A DNA stretch of 64,000 nt from Nitrosomonas sp. GTDB lineage: Bacteria > Pseudomonadota > Gammaproteobacteria > Burkholderiales > Nitrosomonadaceae. A program made the position numbers and the translations under genes. The first letter of the stretch is position 1; each line of letters opens with the position of its first letter. Below are positions 1 to 9,654 of this stretch, piece after piece. The notes below the pieces were generated by a model. The model saw only the letters and a list, made by a program, of their open reading frames with translations. It was not told where the DNA came from and did no database searches. The stretch is taken from the NCBI GenBank assembly GCA_016721865.1, contig JADKHF010000042.1:174673-238672 (forward strand), written 5' to 3'.

Positions 1-12
1 TTCTAGAAGTGG

Positions 13-753
13 TTGGGTAGCAAAATTAAGCGGCGCCATTTTGGCATCTTTTTATCGTTGCCGGTATATGCACAGTTAATGCTCGCTCATGAAGGTCATC
101 ATGACGCAGGAGGGTGTACGATAACCAATGCTGAGTTTCCAATAGCATTCAGTGCTTACGAAGTGCCTGATAACGATCTGCCGCCAATGCACTCATATTG
201 CTCAAACATACCAACGCCTGGTAGAGTACAACTAACTGTAGAATTGTCTGATTGGGATTCTCGTGAGATACCCTTGGCTGTGCGTTTGGTAAAAGCCGGA
301 CATGCCGGTCACGGCGGAGGGCATAGCGATGACCATAAAAGTGCGGCAGTTAGTAAAGAAGTGACAAGCAATGAAGAAGACCACAGCGGCCATGATATGG
401 ATGAGCGCCACGATCATGTTATGGAACATGAAGGGCCTGGGCACGCAGATCCCAGTGCTGCCGAGCATGGTATTAATTACATTCCATATATGAAACATCC
501 TTCTGGAATCATAGTGGTTTCTGCAGTACTTGAAAAAGGGCATTATGAGATTTTGCTAGAAAGAAAGGATGATGCGGGTAATGTTGTTGTTGCTGGCCGT
601 ATTCCTTTTGGTGTCGGTGGTAGTGGCGGTCATGGTAGTCATGGCGGTGGTTTTGGTCTGATGGAATTTATCGCATTACTGCTGGTATCTGTTGGTGGCG
701 GATTTTATTTTTTACACCGCAGGAAATCGAAACAGTTAGCAGATAAATCTTAA
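13..753 (+). CDS. His-rich membrane-anchored protein of unknown function upstream of hao
   Basis: I do not recognise a named family. The 246-residue reading has a basic N-terminus followed by a short hydrophobic stretch that could be a signal peptide ending just before a HEGHH motif. The middle (about residues 95-150) is very rich in His, Asp and Glu. A Gly/His-rich linker then leads to one hydrophobic helix (about residues 217-235) and a basic tail, so most of the chain would lie in the periplasm. The His clusters suggest metal binding (copper, zinc or nickel), which is inference only. A TAG lies in frame at positions 4-6, so translation must begin after it; TTG at 13 is the first candidate and has no convincing ribosome-binding site. 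It lies about 200 bp upstream of hao in the same direction. Confidence 0.6.
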   Translation: MGSKIKRRHFGIFLSLPVYAQLMLAHEGHHDAGGCTITNAEFPIAFSAYEVPDNDLPPMHSYCSNIPTPGRVQLTVELSDWDSREIPLAVRLVKAGHAGHGGGHSDDHKSAAVSKEVTSNEEDHSGHDMDERHDHVMEHEGPGHADPSAAEHGINYIPYMKHPSGIIVVSAVLEKGHYEILLERKDDAGNVVVAGRIPFGVGGSGGHGSHGGGFGLMEFIALLLVSVGGGFYFLHRRKSKQLADKS

Positions 754-962
754 TTTGCACGAATATATTCTTTGCTGTAGAGAAGTTGGTCGAATTATCT
801 TGGCAGCAAAGGCCTTGCTAAGTAGCCTATTCAGGGAGCTGACACAGGCAGGACAGTTTTAAGAATCGTAAGTGAAAGGAAGGGGAAACTTGCGGGAGAG
901 GACGAGAAGAGGTCAGGAAGAGAGATCGGGTAAAAAATTTTGGAAAAACAAAGGAGAGAGAG
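754..962 (+). promoter_or_regulatory. Leader and promoter region of the hao cluster, purine-rich before the start codon
   Basis: No gene is visible in these 209 bases. From about 860 to 962 the + strand is strikingly rich in A and G and ends in an AAAGGAGAGAG ribosome-binding site directly before the hao ATG. Such a leader would be largely unstructured in the mRNA, which would suit a very highly expressed gene; that is inference. I could not fix a -35/-10 pair with confidence. Confidence 0.4.
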
Positions 963-2674
963 ATGGTGTCCAAGCTATGGCTGAGGATAGTTACGGTAAT
1001 GTTGGGAGTGCTGCTGATAGGAGTGGCGCAAGCGAACATACCGACGGTTCCGAACGAATTATATGAAGCACTGAAACTGGATCGTGAGAAGACGAGTCCG
1101 AAGGAATTATACGAAGCGGTGGTGAAGCGTTACAAGGATCCGGCGCAAGGAGCGGGTCCTGGAACGATGGCGCAATACTGGGAGCCGATACCGTATGGTA
1201 TTTATTTGGATCCGGCGACATTTTACAAAGCGCCATCCTCGAATAAAGACGTAGCGAGCCGTAAGGAATGTGTGGAATGCCATACGGATGAATCGCCGGT
1301 ATGGGTGCAAGCATGGAAGCGAAGCAGCCATGCAAACCTGGACAAGATCCGTAGCTTGAAGCCAAGTGACCCTACATTTTACAAGAAAGCAAAACTTGAA
1401 GATGTAGAGAAGAACTTGCGTTCACATGGCAAACTGGCGGAAGGTGAACAACTGAAAGAGGTAGGATGTATTGACTGCCACGTAGAGGTTGGGGCGAAGA
1501 AGAAAGCGGATCACGCCAAAGACTTGAAAATGCCAACGGCAGACGTATGTGGAATCTGTCACCTGCAGGAATTTGCAGAACGTGAATCGGAGCGTGACAC
1601 GATGATATGGCCAGCAGGACAATGGCCGGATGGACGACCATCGCACGCGCTGGATTACAAGGCGAACGTAGAGACCACAGTGTGGGCGGCAATGCCACAA
1701 CGTGAAGTAGCCGAGGGCTGCTCGATGTGTCACACCAACCAAAACAAATGTGACTCCTGTCATACCCGCCATGAATTCTCGGCGGCAGAATCACGCAAAC
1801 CAGAAGCTTGTGCAACCTGCCACAGCGGTGTGGATCACAACAACTGGGAAGCCTACTCCATGTCCAAGCACGGCAAGATTGTATCGATGCTGGGTAACCA
1901 ATGGAACTGGGACGTACAATTAAAAGACGCGTATGCCGTAGGTAAACAAAGTGCTCCAACCTGTGCAGGCTGTCACATGGAATACGAAGGCGAGTTTGCC
2001 CACAACATGGTTAGAAAGATTCGCTGGGCGAACTATCCATTTGTTCCAGGTATTGCAGAGAACATCAACAGTGAATGGTCGTCAGCTCGTCTGGACTCAT
2101 GGGTTGTAACCTGCACGCAGTGTCACTCGGAACGTTTTGCCGCTCCTACTTGGAATTGATGGACAAAGGTACGTTGGCAGGGCTGGCTAAATACCAGGAA
2201 GCGAATGGCATTGTGCATCAACTGTACAAGGAAGGTTTATTGACAGGTCAGAAAACCAATCGTCCTGCACCGCCAGCACCTGAGAAAGAAGGCTATGCGT
2301 ATTTTGCACAGTTATTCTGGTCTAAAGGCAACAGTCCTGCAGCGATTGAGCTGAAAGTGCTGGAGATGCATGAAAATGACCTGGCGAAGATGCACGTGGG
2401 CTTAGCTCACGTTAATCCGGGTGGCTGGACCTATACCGAAGGCTGGGGTCCAATTAACCGCGCTTATGTTGAAATTCAGGACGAAAACACCCGCATTCGT
2501 GAAATGGTTGCACTGCAGGAACGTGTCAAGAATCTTGAATCCAAGAAAACCAGCTTACTGGACTTAGACGGCACGGCAGAGAAGATATCGCTGGGTGGTT
2601 TAGGTGGCGGCATGCTACTGGCCGGAACACTGGCATTAGCAGGCTGGCGCAAACGTAAGCAAAGCGAAGCTTGA
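963..2674 (+). CDS. hao: Hydroxylamine oxidoreductase HAO (one apparent frameshift)
   Basis: Periplasmic octaheme enzyme that oxidises hydroxylamine and passes electrons to cytochrome c554. Residues 1-24 form a signal peptide. All eight CXXCH heme sites are present (CVECH, CIDCH, CGICH, CSMCH, CDSCH, CATCH, CAGCH, CTQCH). The reading frame breaks near 2141, after the eighth heme: one base is missing, so expected Phe-Ala-Arg-Ser-Tyr is garbled and a TGA appears at 2157. With one base restored the protein is 570 aa, the known HAO length. Tyr491 in the WTYTEGW motif then matches the tyrosine (Tyr467 of the mature protein) that cross-links to heme P460 in the Nitrosomonas enzyme. A C-terminal hydrophobic helix with a basic end follows. 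The TGA stop overlaps the TTG start of haoB. Confidence 0.96.
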
Positions 2675-3703
2675 TAGACGAAGCCAACGCAACTGATCGC
2701 GCTGCCAAGGTAGCGCGATCAGGAGACAAACTACTCCCGTCATTGGGTATCTTCCTGGTGACGGGAGGATTGCTTTTATTGGGCTGGTTTGCTTATCTCT
2801 GGTTTAAACTGCCGCCCGCCCCCTACCAATATCAACTGATAGCGGAAGGTGATAGTAAACGGTTTTCCGAAATGGACCTGGACGGTTGGCCGGAGCTGAA
2901 GCTTGGTCAATACAAAGTACAAGCTGACGGTGCAGACAAGCCGATAGCTGAATTCATCGTCGCAAGACAAAATGGAGGGCCACCGGTACTGATCTATTGG
3001 AAGAACAGTACGAATGAAATACTTTATAATTTTGACCGAAAGCCATCGGAACTCAGTGCACTGGCAGCAGCAATCAGCAAGCACGCACCGAAAGACGCCC
3101 TGATACTTTCCTGGTGGGACACCTCCCGGCAAATCAAGCTACTCACAGGACACGACACACTCTTTACCAGTCACCTGAACGAACCGCTGATGATACCAGT
3201 GACCTGGTTAGAACAAAGTAAAGCCATTCAAGCTTATGAAAACCAGTTCTGGGGAAGCAAAGGCGATCCGAAGGAACAGGAGCAATTTGAACGGTTCAGT
3301 CAAGCACTGGCAGCACCTGCAGAAGAAGGTATCAAGCAACTGCACGAACTGATTGGTTCAAATCGGGAAGCTTATGTAATCGTACGTTACTGACCTATAC
3401 AGATTAGGAATCATGTATCCGGACAAGATGGGTGTTGCCTATCAGAACTTTCCAATGACAGGCAATATGCACGGCATGATCAATCAAATGAAAGTGCAAC
3501 TCAAGGAAAATGGATTTGATACCTACACACTACAATCAGTATCGGATAATGAAATCAGAGCATTCTTTTTGAGTGATAAAGCCAGTAGTGAAACGCTATT
3601 AGCAAGAATGCTGCCATTTGTAGACAAGAAAGCGCCGGTAGAGTTGGACGTAGCTCAGTTGATATATCAACAAGGCGGTTATTGGGTTTACAAAATACCC
3701 TGA
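2671..3703 (+). CDS. haoB: HaoB, HAO-associated membrane protein (one apparent frameshift)
   Basis: Second gene of the conserved hao-haoB-cycA-cycB cluster; its biochemical role is not established. The start is a TTG sharing bases with the hao stop (TTGA), which implies translational coupling. One transmembrane helix lies at about residues 24-46 and the rest should be periplasmic; no heme motifs are present. The frame breaks near 3383-3390 (one base extra or two missing). Reading on in the second frame gives V-T-D-L-Y-R-L-G-I-M and continues to the TGA at 3701-3703, about 343 aa in all. The start codon and cluster position make the assignment firm even though the sequence is poorly conserved between species. 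Confidence 0.85.
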
Positions 3704-3854
3704 CGCACCGAAACCTAAGCGGGACTGCAAATAAAAATAGAAACTGAAGAACCAAAAATATACAAAGCGATCACATAGTCATTTACACGATCTGATGATA
3801 GCGTACAATACCCGGCATAAAAACTTGAATTAAAAAAAGCATAAAGGAGGAAGG

Positions 3855-4274
3855 ATGAAACACCCAATAGCCTACATACTTGCTGTCCTGGCAATGACTG
3901 CATTTTTTAGTGGTGCGGCGTTAGCAGACACCTTTGAAGGACGCAGCAAATGCAGCTCCTGCCACAAATCGCAAGCCAAATCATGGAAAGACACGGCGCA
4001 TGCTAAAGCGATGGAATCACTGAAGCCAGGCACACGTAAAGAAGCCAAAGTTAAAGCCAAGCTGGATCCGGAGAAAGACTACACGCAAGACAAAGACTGT
4101 GTAGGCTGTCACGTTGATAGGTTTGGCAAGAAAGGTGGTTATACGATAGATGCACCGAAAAAACCACTCGCGGCGGTTGGCTGTGAATCCTGCCATGGAC
4201 CTGGCAGGACATATCGCGGAGACCACCGCAAAGCTGGGCAAATATTTGAAAAAAAAGGAAAAGGAAAAGAGTAA
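3855..4274 (+). CDS. cycA: Cytochrome c554 CycA, C-terminally truncated (three of four hemes)
   Basis: Periplasmic tetraheme cytochrome that accepts electrons from HAO. A GGAGG ribosome-binding site precedes the ATG and residues 1-24 are a signal peptide. Three heme motifs are visible (CSSCH, CVGCH, CESCH), and the stretch after the third (GPGRTYRGDHRK) matches the family. The protein then jumps into a Lys/Gly-rich end and stops at 139 aa. The family is about 235 aa with a fourth CXXCH, so roughly 95 residues are missing in frame. The junction lies in an A/G-rich tract around 4245-4270, where a repeat-mediated deletion or an assembly collapse is easy to imagine. TAA overlaps the cycB ATG (TAATG). 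Function would probably be impaired if the deletion is real. Confidence 0.9.
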   Translation: MKHPIAYILAVLAMTAFFSGAALADTFEGRSKCSSCHKSQAKSWKDTAHAKAMESLKPGTRKEAKVKAKLDPEKDYTQDKDCVGCHVDRFGKKGGYTIDAPKKPLAAVGCESCHGPGRTYRGDHRKAGQIFEKKGKGKE

Positions 4275-4951
4275 TGACAGGCATACAAAAAGGCGCGATA
4301 GGGACGCTACTGACAGGTGGGCTGCTGGGGATAGTACTGGTAGCGGTAGTATTTGGAGGGGAAGCGGCACTCTCAACCGAAGAATTCTGCACCAGCTGTC
4401 ACTCGATGACCTATACGCAGAAGGAACTGAGGGAATCGACGCACTATGGAGCCCTGGGAGTAAATCCTAGCTGTAAAGACTGTCATATTCCGCAGGGATT
4501 CAAGAACTTTCATTTAGCGGTCTATTCCCATGCGGTAGATGGAGCCAGGGAGTTATATTTAGAGCTGGTAAATGATTATTCGACGTTAGAGAAGTTTAAT
4601 GAACGTCGTCTGATCATGGCGCATGATGCGCGTATGAACCTGAAGAAATGGGACAGCATAACATGTCGCGACTGTCACAAGGATCCCAATCCACCCGGAG
4701 CGGATGCACAGGAAGCGCACAAGAAGTTAAAGACGGAAGGTGCAACCTGTATAGATTGCCATCAGAATCTGGTGCATGAAGAAGTGGCGAAGACAGACTT
4801 GAATGCGAGCTTGGCGGCTGGCAAGATGGTGCTGCAGCAAGAAGAGGATGGTGGTGAAGATGAGGAAGGCGAGGACGAAGATGATGAGGATGCATCGGAT
4901 GGTGGTGAAGTAGAAGCTCAAGCTACAGGTGAGGATGAAGATGAAGATTAA
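4274..4951 (+). CDS. cycB: Cytochrome cM552 CycB, membrane tetraheme quinone reductase
   Basis: NapC/NirT-family cytochrome thought to pass electrons from c554 to the quinone pool. An N-terminal anchor helix (about residues 7-27) is followed by four heme motifs (CTSCH, CKDCH, CRDCH, CIDCH), the family's usual number. The last 35 or so residues are almost entirely Asp, Glu and Gly, an acidic tail also known in the Nitrosomonas europaea protein. The gene is intact at 225 aa. It is translationally coupled to cycA and is followed by a clear hairpin terminator, which closes the cluster. Confidence 0.93.
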   Translation: MTGIQKGAIGTLLTGGLLGIVLVAVVFGGEAALSTEEFCTSCHSMTYTQKELRESTHYGALGVNPSCKDCHIPQGFKNFHLAVYSHAVDGARELYLELVNDYSTLEKFNERRLIMAHDARMNLKKWDSITCRDCHKDPNPPGADAQEAHKKLKTEGATCIDCHQNLVHEEVAKTDLNASLAAGKMVLQQEEDGGEDEEGEDEDDEDASDGGEVEAQATGEDEDED

Positions 4952-4988
4952 TCATCTTTTAAATTTTCACTTCTGAAATAAATTACAT

Positions 4989-5021
4989 AAAATTCTGGGG
5001 ATATATTTATCCCAGAATTTT
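4989..5021 (+). terminator. Hairpin terminator after cycB
   Basis: The arms AAAATTCTGGG and CCCAGAATTTT form an 11-bp stem, extended by three more pairs past one bulged G around a short A/T loop. It lies 38 bp after the cycB stop. The right arm ends in four T, so it can act as an intrinsic terminator for the hao cluster. Confidence 0.75.
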
Positions 5022-5185
5022 AATAAAAAAAATAGGAAAATCAGCACTAAGAGATATTTGTATTAAATTCTTTTAAAGTAAATCAATAGTAATCTTAGTC
5101 ATTCCTGATCGGAAAATGAACATGTTTCCTTCTTTTATTATTATAAATCTCTTAACTCTCTTACTATATTGTTTCAATTTATAGA

Positions 5186-6129
5186 ATGGTTCTCACAGTG
5201 GCAAAAGAGTCACACATTAAGATAGTCCATGCTGGCAAATTAGGATATAGTCTCCGTCGCCATTTGCGCGAAAGATTTATAGAAGTTTTTTTATTTTTAT
5301 CAGCAGTGCTTTCTGTTGCGATAATGCTTGCAATTATTATGATGCTAGTGAAAGAATCGCTTGTATTTTTTCAGCATGTATCTATCTGGAATTTTCTAAC
5401 AGATACCCAATGGACACCATTGTTTGATGATGCACACTATGGGATTTTACCATTGGTTTCCGGTACGGTAGTGAGTTCAGTTATTGCGTTGCTGGTTGCG
5501 CTTCCTCTCGGAACCATTATTGCTATTTATCTTTCCGAATTTGCACCATTTACCGTGCGTGAAATAGCAAAACCATTTCTTGAACTGTTAGGCGGTGTAC
5601 CGACAGTTGTTTATGGTTATTTTGCATTGCTATTTGTAACTCCGCTGTTACAAGTTATTTTCCCAGAATTGCCTGGTTTTAACTTGCTATCTGCTGGATT
5701 AGTTATGGGAATTATGATTATACCGTATGTAAGTTCGATGACTGAAGACGCCATGCGTGCAGTTCCAATGAATTTACGGGAAGGCTCCTACGCTATGGGG
5801 GCTACACGCTTTCAGACGGCTATTCGGGTTGTTATGCCAGCAGCATTCTCTGGAATTGCGGCCGCGTACATATTAGGTATATCACGTGCTGTAGGAGAAA
5901 CGATGGTAGTTGCAATTGCACGGGAATGCAACCAAATCTTACATTGAATCCAATGGAGCCAGCAGCAACAATAACAGCATATATTGTACAAGTAAGCTTA
6001 GGTGATTTACCTCATGGGAGCATTGGTTATCAAACCATATTTGCTGCGGGTTTAACTTTGTTGTTAATAACACTTGTGTTTAATATCATTGGACATCTAT
6101 TGCGCAAGCGTTATCGAGAAGTTTACTGA
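5186..6129 (+). CDS. pstC: Phosphate ABC transporter permease PstC (one apparent frameshift)
   Basis: Inner-membrane permease of the high-affinity phosphate transporter PstSCAB. An N-terminal cytoplasmic segment and six hydrophobic helices are visible. The cytoplasmic EAA-type loop is present (REGSYAMGATRFQTA), followed by GISRAVGETMVVAIA. One base is missing at about 5920, where GCA-CGG-GAA should read GCA-GCG-GGA. The frame then continues as A-G-M-Q-P-N-L to a normal PstC C-terminus, 314 aa in total. The chosen ATG is the first in frame; GTG at 5198 is an alternative. No pstS precedes it: upstream are A/T-rich DNA and the cycB terminator. Confidence 0.9.
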
Positions 6130-6301
6130 TTTTGCTAATTGAAGAAAATAATGCGAACTGATGTATAAGCGCTATTACGTTTTTTGGAAGGCTGCTGATC
6201 AACTATTAGGAACTTGGATTAGAATTTCCGTATTCCGACCTTCGTCACCATAACAAATCGTACTGCTTAATGGCCGACTCTAAACCAAGTGATGTTTTGC
6301 G

Positions 6302-7225
6302 ATGAAAAGTTTTAATAATCTAGAAGAAATAAGAAGAATTATCGCTCTGCATAAAAGATGGGACCTACTTTTATGATAGCTGGTATTTTGCGTTAATGAT
6401 TGCGCTATTGACCTTCATGGCGCTATTTGCGCATATGCTGATTGATGGTATGCCACGTTTATCTGGGATTTCTTCACATCATTTCCATCTCGAAAACCTG
6501 AGTCTGCTGGAATTTTATCGGCTTGGGTTGGAACAACTTTAGTTATGCTTGTCACAGCAGTTGCCGCAGTGCCCTTAGGAATAGGATCTGGTGTTTATTT
6601 GGAAGAGTATGCCTCAAAAAATTTGTTAACAGAAATTATCGAAATCAATGTGACAAACTTGGCTGGCGTGCCTTCTATTATATATGGTCTGCTTGCATTA
6701 GGGCTATTTGTGTATCAATTGGGTTTTGGACAAAGCATTTTAGCGGCGGGATTGGCTTTAGCGCTGTTAATTCTGCCTGTTGTTATCGTGGCAACGCGTG
6801 AAGCGATTCGATCCGTTCCCGTCACAATTCGTGAAGGCGCATATGCACTTGGGGCAACTAAATGGCAAACAGTATCAGATCATTTATTGCCATATTCATC
6901 AGCAGGAATTCTGACGGGTATTATAATTGGTATGGCACGGGCCATCGGTGAAACTGCGCCGATTATCACTATTGGTGCCCTGACATTTATAGCGTTTTTG
7001 CCGCCATCACCCGTGAATGATGAATTTCCATATGTATCAATTGAATGGTTAACAGCGCCTTTTACCGTGATGCCAATACAGATGTTTAACTGGGTGTCAC
7101 GCCCAGAAGAAGCTTTTCAGCTGAATGCAGCAGCAGCAGGTTTGGTATTAGTAGTCATGACGCTTGCCATGAATGGTCTGGCAATTTATTTACGATATCG
7201 TATGCGTAAAAATATTAAGTGGTAA
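6302..7225 (+). CDS. pstA: Phosphate ABC transporter permease PstA (two apparent frameshifts)
   Basis: Partner permease of PstC. The long downstream reading frame begins only inside the gene; its true N-terminus can be traced upstream from ATG 6302. That start gives a short cytoplasmic segment with RWD, then the first helix (F-A-L-M-I-A-L-L) and the conserved SWDFFTSFPSRKPE region. The frame is restored by removing one T near 6369-6372 and adding one base near 6463. The rest is intact, with the PstA motifs VPLGIGSGVYLEEYA and REGAYALGATKWQT and a GETAPII segment. Corrected length is 307 aa. The 172 bp between pstC and pstA hold no gene I can identify, which is a wide gap for a pst operon. Confidence 0.88.
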
Positions 7226-7232
7226 AAGAATC

Positions 7233-8025
7233 ATGCAAAATAACTCCGAAAAAATAAAAGAACCGAGACAGTTAAAGTCTGAAGTTAAGAATCTCTACTT
7301 TTATTATGGTGAGTTTAATGCTAAAAAATATTGATATGGTACTGCATGAAAAAAAAATTACAGCATTAATAGGACCATCTGGGTGCGGTAAATCTACATT
7401 CTTACGTTGTTTTAATCGAATGCATGATCTGTATCCGAGTAATCGCTATGACGGTGAAATTATACTTCACCCGGATGATGTGAATATTTTGGCGTCAAAT
7501 GTTGATCCGATTGAAGTGCGGATGAGAATAAGTATGGTATTTCAGAAGCCAAATCCCTTTCCTAAATCAATCTATGAAAATGTTGCTTATGGATTACGTG
7601 TCAGAGGAGTTAAACAGCGCGCTATTTTGGATGAGAGGGTTGAGGTGGCTTTGCGTAACTCAGCTTTATGGGATGAAGTAAAAGATCGCTTGCAACATTT
7701 GGCATTTAATCTATCTGGTGGGCAACAACAAAGACTTTGTATAGCACGTGCACTGGCAACTGATCCTGAAATATTGTTATTTGATGAGCCAACTTCCGCG
7801 CTCGACCCAATAGCGACTGCCAGTATTGAAGAATTAATAACTGATTTAAAGAATAAAGTCACTATATTAATAGTAACTCATAATATGCAACAGGCTGCAA
7901 GAGTATCTGATTATACAGCTTATATGTACTTAGGTGAACTGATAGAATTTAATGTAACAGACACTTTATTCATAAAACCAAAGAATAAGCAAACAGAAGA
8001 CTATATTACAGGCCGGTTTGGTTAA
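7233..8025 (+). CDS. pstB: Phosphate ABC transporter ATPase PstB (one apparent frameshift)
   Basis: Cytoplasmic ATPase that powers phosphate import through PstC and PstA. The Walker A motif GPSGCGKS, signature LSGGQQQR, Walker B ILLFDEP and the switch His (VTHN) are all present. The ATG at 7233 opens a frame that reaches the conserved N-terminal LYFYYGEF segment and then breaks near 7320-7328 (one base extra or two missing, beside a run of six A). The remainder continues to the usual ITGRFG end, about 263 aa. It follows pstA by 7 bp. No phoU gene follows, although it often completes this operon. Confidence 0.92.
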
Positions 8026-8272
8026 CTCCATGCAAAATTCTGAAATTGGATTTTGTTATTCGGAATTCGGTATATGAGTGATGTTTGTTACATTAAGATT
8101 CGTATCAAAAGAAATATGCATCAATCGATAAAAGTAATTTTTGCTCTGCAAAATGTTTATTTTTAGCCCGGAATTAGCTCATTTAAGGTAGCAAGTATAA
8201 AGATATAGAATTGACTTGATGAAGAATCAAGGGTAGCATCGCCCATTTTAGTAAGTTGAGGCAAGAGGTAAA

Positions 8273-9028
8273 ATGCGAAGAAAGATGGTGGCGGGTAACT
8301 GGAAGATGCACGGTAATTTATTAGAAAACAAAAAGTTAATAGATGCCGTTGTGACAGGATTAAATGGGTTGCACGAGGTTGGTTTTTTGGTTTGTGTTCC
8401 TTACCCTTATCTGCCGTCAGTACAAAACGCATTACAGAATACAAATATAGCTTGGGGTGCCCAAAATTTGAGTCAGTATGAAAAAGGCGCATATACAGGA
8501 GAGATATCGGCTTCCATGTTAAATGATTTTATGTGTCGTTATGTAATTGTAGGGCACTCGGAAAGAAGGACTTTGTTTGGTGAAGATAATCATGTGGTCG
8601 CTGAAAAATATCAAGCAGCACAAGGGGCTGGTATAATTCCCATTTTATGTGTGGGAGAAACACTTAATCAGCGTGAGGCGGGTACAACAGAGCAAGTTAT
8701 TGAAGAGCAGTTGGCAGCAGTTATCAAATTGGCAGGAGTCGAATCGCTAGTTAAAGCAATTGTCGCTTATGAGCCAGTGTGGGCAATCGGCACTGGTAGA
8801 ACGGCATCACCTGAGCAGGCTCAAGAAGTGCATGCTTTTATAAGAGAAGGCATAGCTAAGACAAATGCAAATGTAGCCAATGGCTTAACTATTCTTTATG
8901 GCGGTAGTGTCAAAGCAAGTAATGCATCAGAGCTCTTTGATATGCCTGATATTGATGGTGGCTTGATAGGCGGCGCGTCACTGGTTGCTAATGATTTTAT
9001 TGCGATTTGTCGCGCCTTACATCAATAA
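8273..9028 (+). CDS. tpiA: Triosephosphate isomerase
   Basis: Interconverts dihydroxyacetone phosphate and glyceraldehyde 3-phosphate in the cytoplasm. The 251-aa protein is the usual length. The substrate-binding Asn and Lys lie in GNWKMHG at the N-terminus, the electrophilic His in IVGHSERR, the catalytic Glu in AYEPVWAIGTG, and the phosphate-binding loop in YGGSVKASN. An AAGAGG-type ribosome-binding site precedes the ATG. It heads the tpiA-secG-tRNA-Leu-nuo arrangement common in betaproteobacteria. The 247 bp upstream hold no other gene and presumably its promoter. Confidence 0.97.
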   Translation: MRRKMVAGNWKMHGNLLENKKLIDAVVTGLNGLHEVGFLVCVPYPYLPSVQNALQNTNIAWGAQNLSQYEKGAYTGEISASMLNDFMCRYVIVGHSERRTLFGEDNHVVAEKYQAAQGAGIIPILCVGETLNQREAGTTEQVIEEQLAAVIKLAGVESLVKAIVAYEPVWAIGTGRTASPEQAQEVHAFIREGIAKTNANVANGLTILYGGSVKASNASELFDMPDIDGGLIGGASLVANDFIAICRALHQ

Positions 9029-9049
9029 ATTTTTTTGTGGAGTAACACG

Positions 9050-9433
9050 TTGGAAATCTTGGTCTGGGCAGCGCATGTATTGCTGGCGATTGTACTAATA
9101 GTTTTGATATTATTGCAGCATGGAAAAGGTGCAGATATGGGAGCTGCGTTTGGTAGTGGCTCAGCGGGCAGTTTATTTGGAGCAAGTGGTTCAGCGACAT
9201 TTCTGAGTCGTACGACAAGTTTTGTTGCAGCACTTTTTTTTGCTACAAGTATGAGTTTAACTTATCTCTCGGTGAATCAAACTGGAAGTACAAAAGTCAT
9301 GAGCATTATGGATCAGATCGAAGAGTCTGAAAGTGAATCTGTAACCAAACTAGAAAAAAAGCCTGCTTTAGAACCTGATCATGATGTACGTGAAGTTGAC
9401 GATAGCTCAAAAGTTAATCAGATACCGGAATAG
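9050..9433 (+). CDS. secG: Preprotein translocase subunit SecG
   Basis: Small inner-membrane subunit of the SecYEG channel that assists protein export. Two hydrophobic segments (about residues 4-22 and 50-70) flank the Gly/Ser-rich loop with HGKGADMGAAFGSG, which is diagnostic for SecG. The acidic C-terminal tail is of variable length in the family. I prefer the TTG at 9050 because GTGGAG at 9037-9042 is a well-spaced ribosome-binding site; an in-frame TTG at 9035 would overlap that site. It follows tpiA by 21 bp. Confidence 0.93.
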   Translation: MEILVWAAHVLLAIVLIVLILLQHGKGADMGAAFGSGSAGSLFGASGSATFLSRTTSFVAALFFATSMSLTYLSVNQTGSTKVMSIMDQIEESESESVTKLEKKPALEPDHDVREVDDSSKVNQIPE

Positions 9434-9489
9434 TTTCCGTAATAGAAATGATGTGGCAGACTTTTTATTAAAAAGTGCATGGTTTTTCC

Positions 9490-9574
9490 GCCGACGTGGT
9501 GGAATTGGTAGACACGCCGTCTTGAGGGGGCGGTGGCGAAAGCTGTGCGAGTTCGAGTCTCGCCGTCGGCACCA
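9490..9574 (+). tRNA. tRNA-Leu, anticodon GAG
   Basis: An 85-nt class II tRNA. The 7-bp acceptor stem pairs GCCGACG with CGTCGGC, followed by an encoded CCA end. The D arm is GTG/CAC. The anticodon stem pairs CCGTC with GGCGG around loop TTGAGGG, placing GAG at 9524-9526. A long variable arm typical of leucine tRNAs and a T arm with TTCGAGT are present. It decodes CUC and CUU. It sits between secG and nuoA as in many relatives. Confidence 0.97.
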
Positions 9575-9654
9575 CGTAAAAGATTGCGATCGTAAATTTG
9601 TAACTAAAAATTGCTGTTTCTGTAAGTCCGGCACGGTTAAATAGAATATAAAAT

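Noticed and set aside
1372..1959. Long open frame on the minus strand across hao
   Set aside because: It is antisense to an unmistakable octaheme HAO gene, encodes low-complexity Ser/His/Pro-rich sequence and has no start signals; it arises from hao codon use.
2138..2146. Programmed ribosomal frameshift in hao
   Set aside because: There is no slippery heptamer or downstream structure, and similar breaks occur in unrelated genes across the window; a missing base explains it better.
6523..6801. Separate small gene inside the pstA region
   Set aside because: It overlaps pstA in another frame and gives no family-like sequence; the pstA frame continues through it.
9381..9644. Open frame on the plus strand running through the tRNA-Leu gene
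   Set aside because: The tRNA folds completely with an encoded CCA; the frame is a by-product of its sequence.
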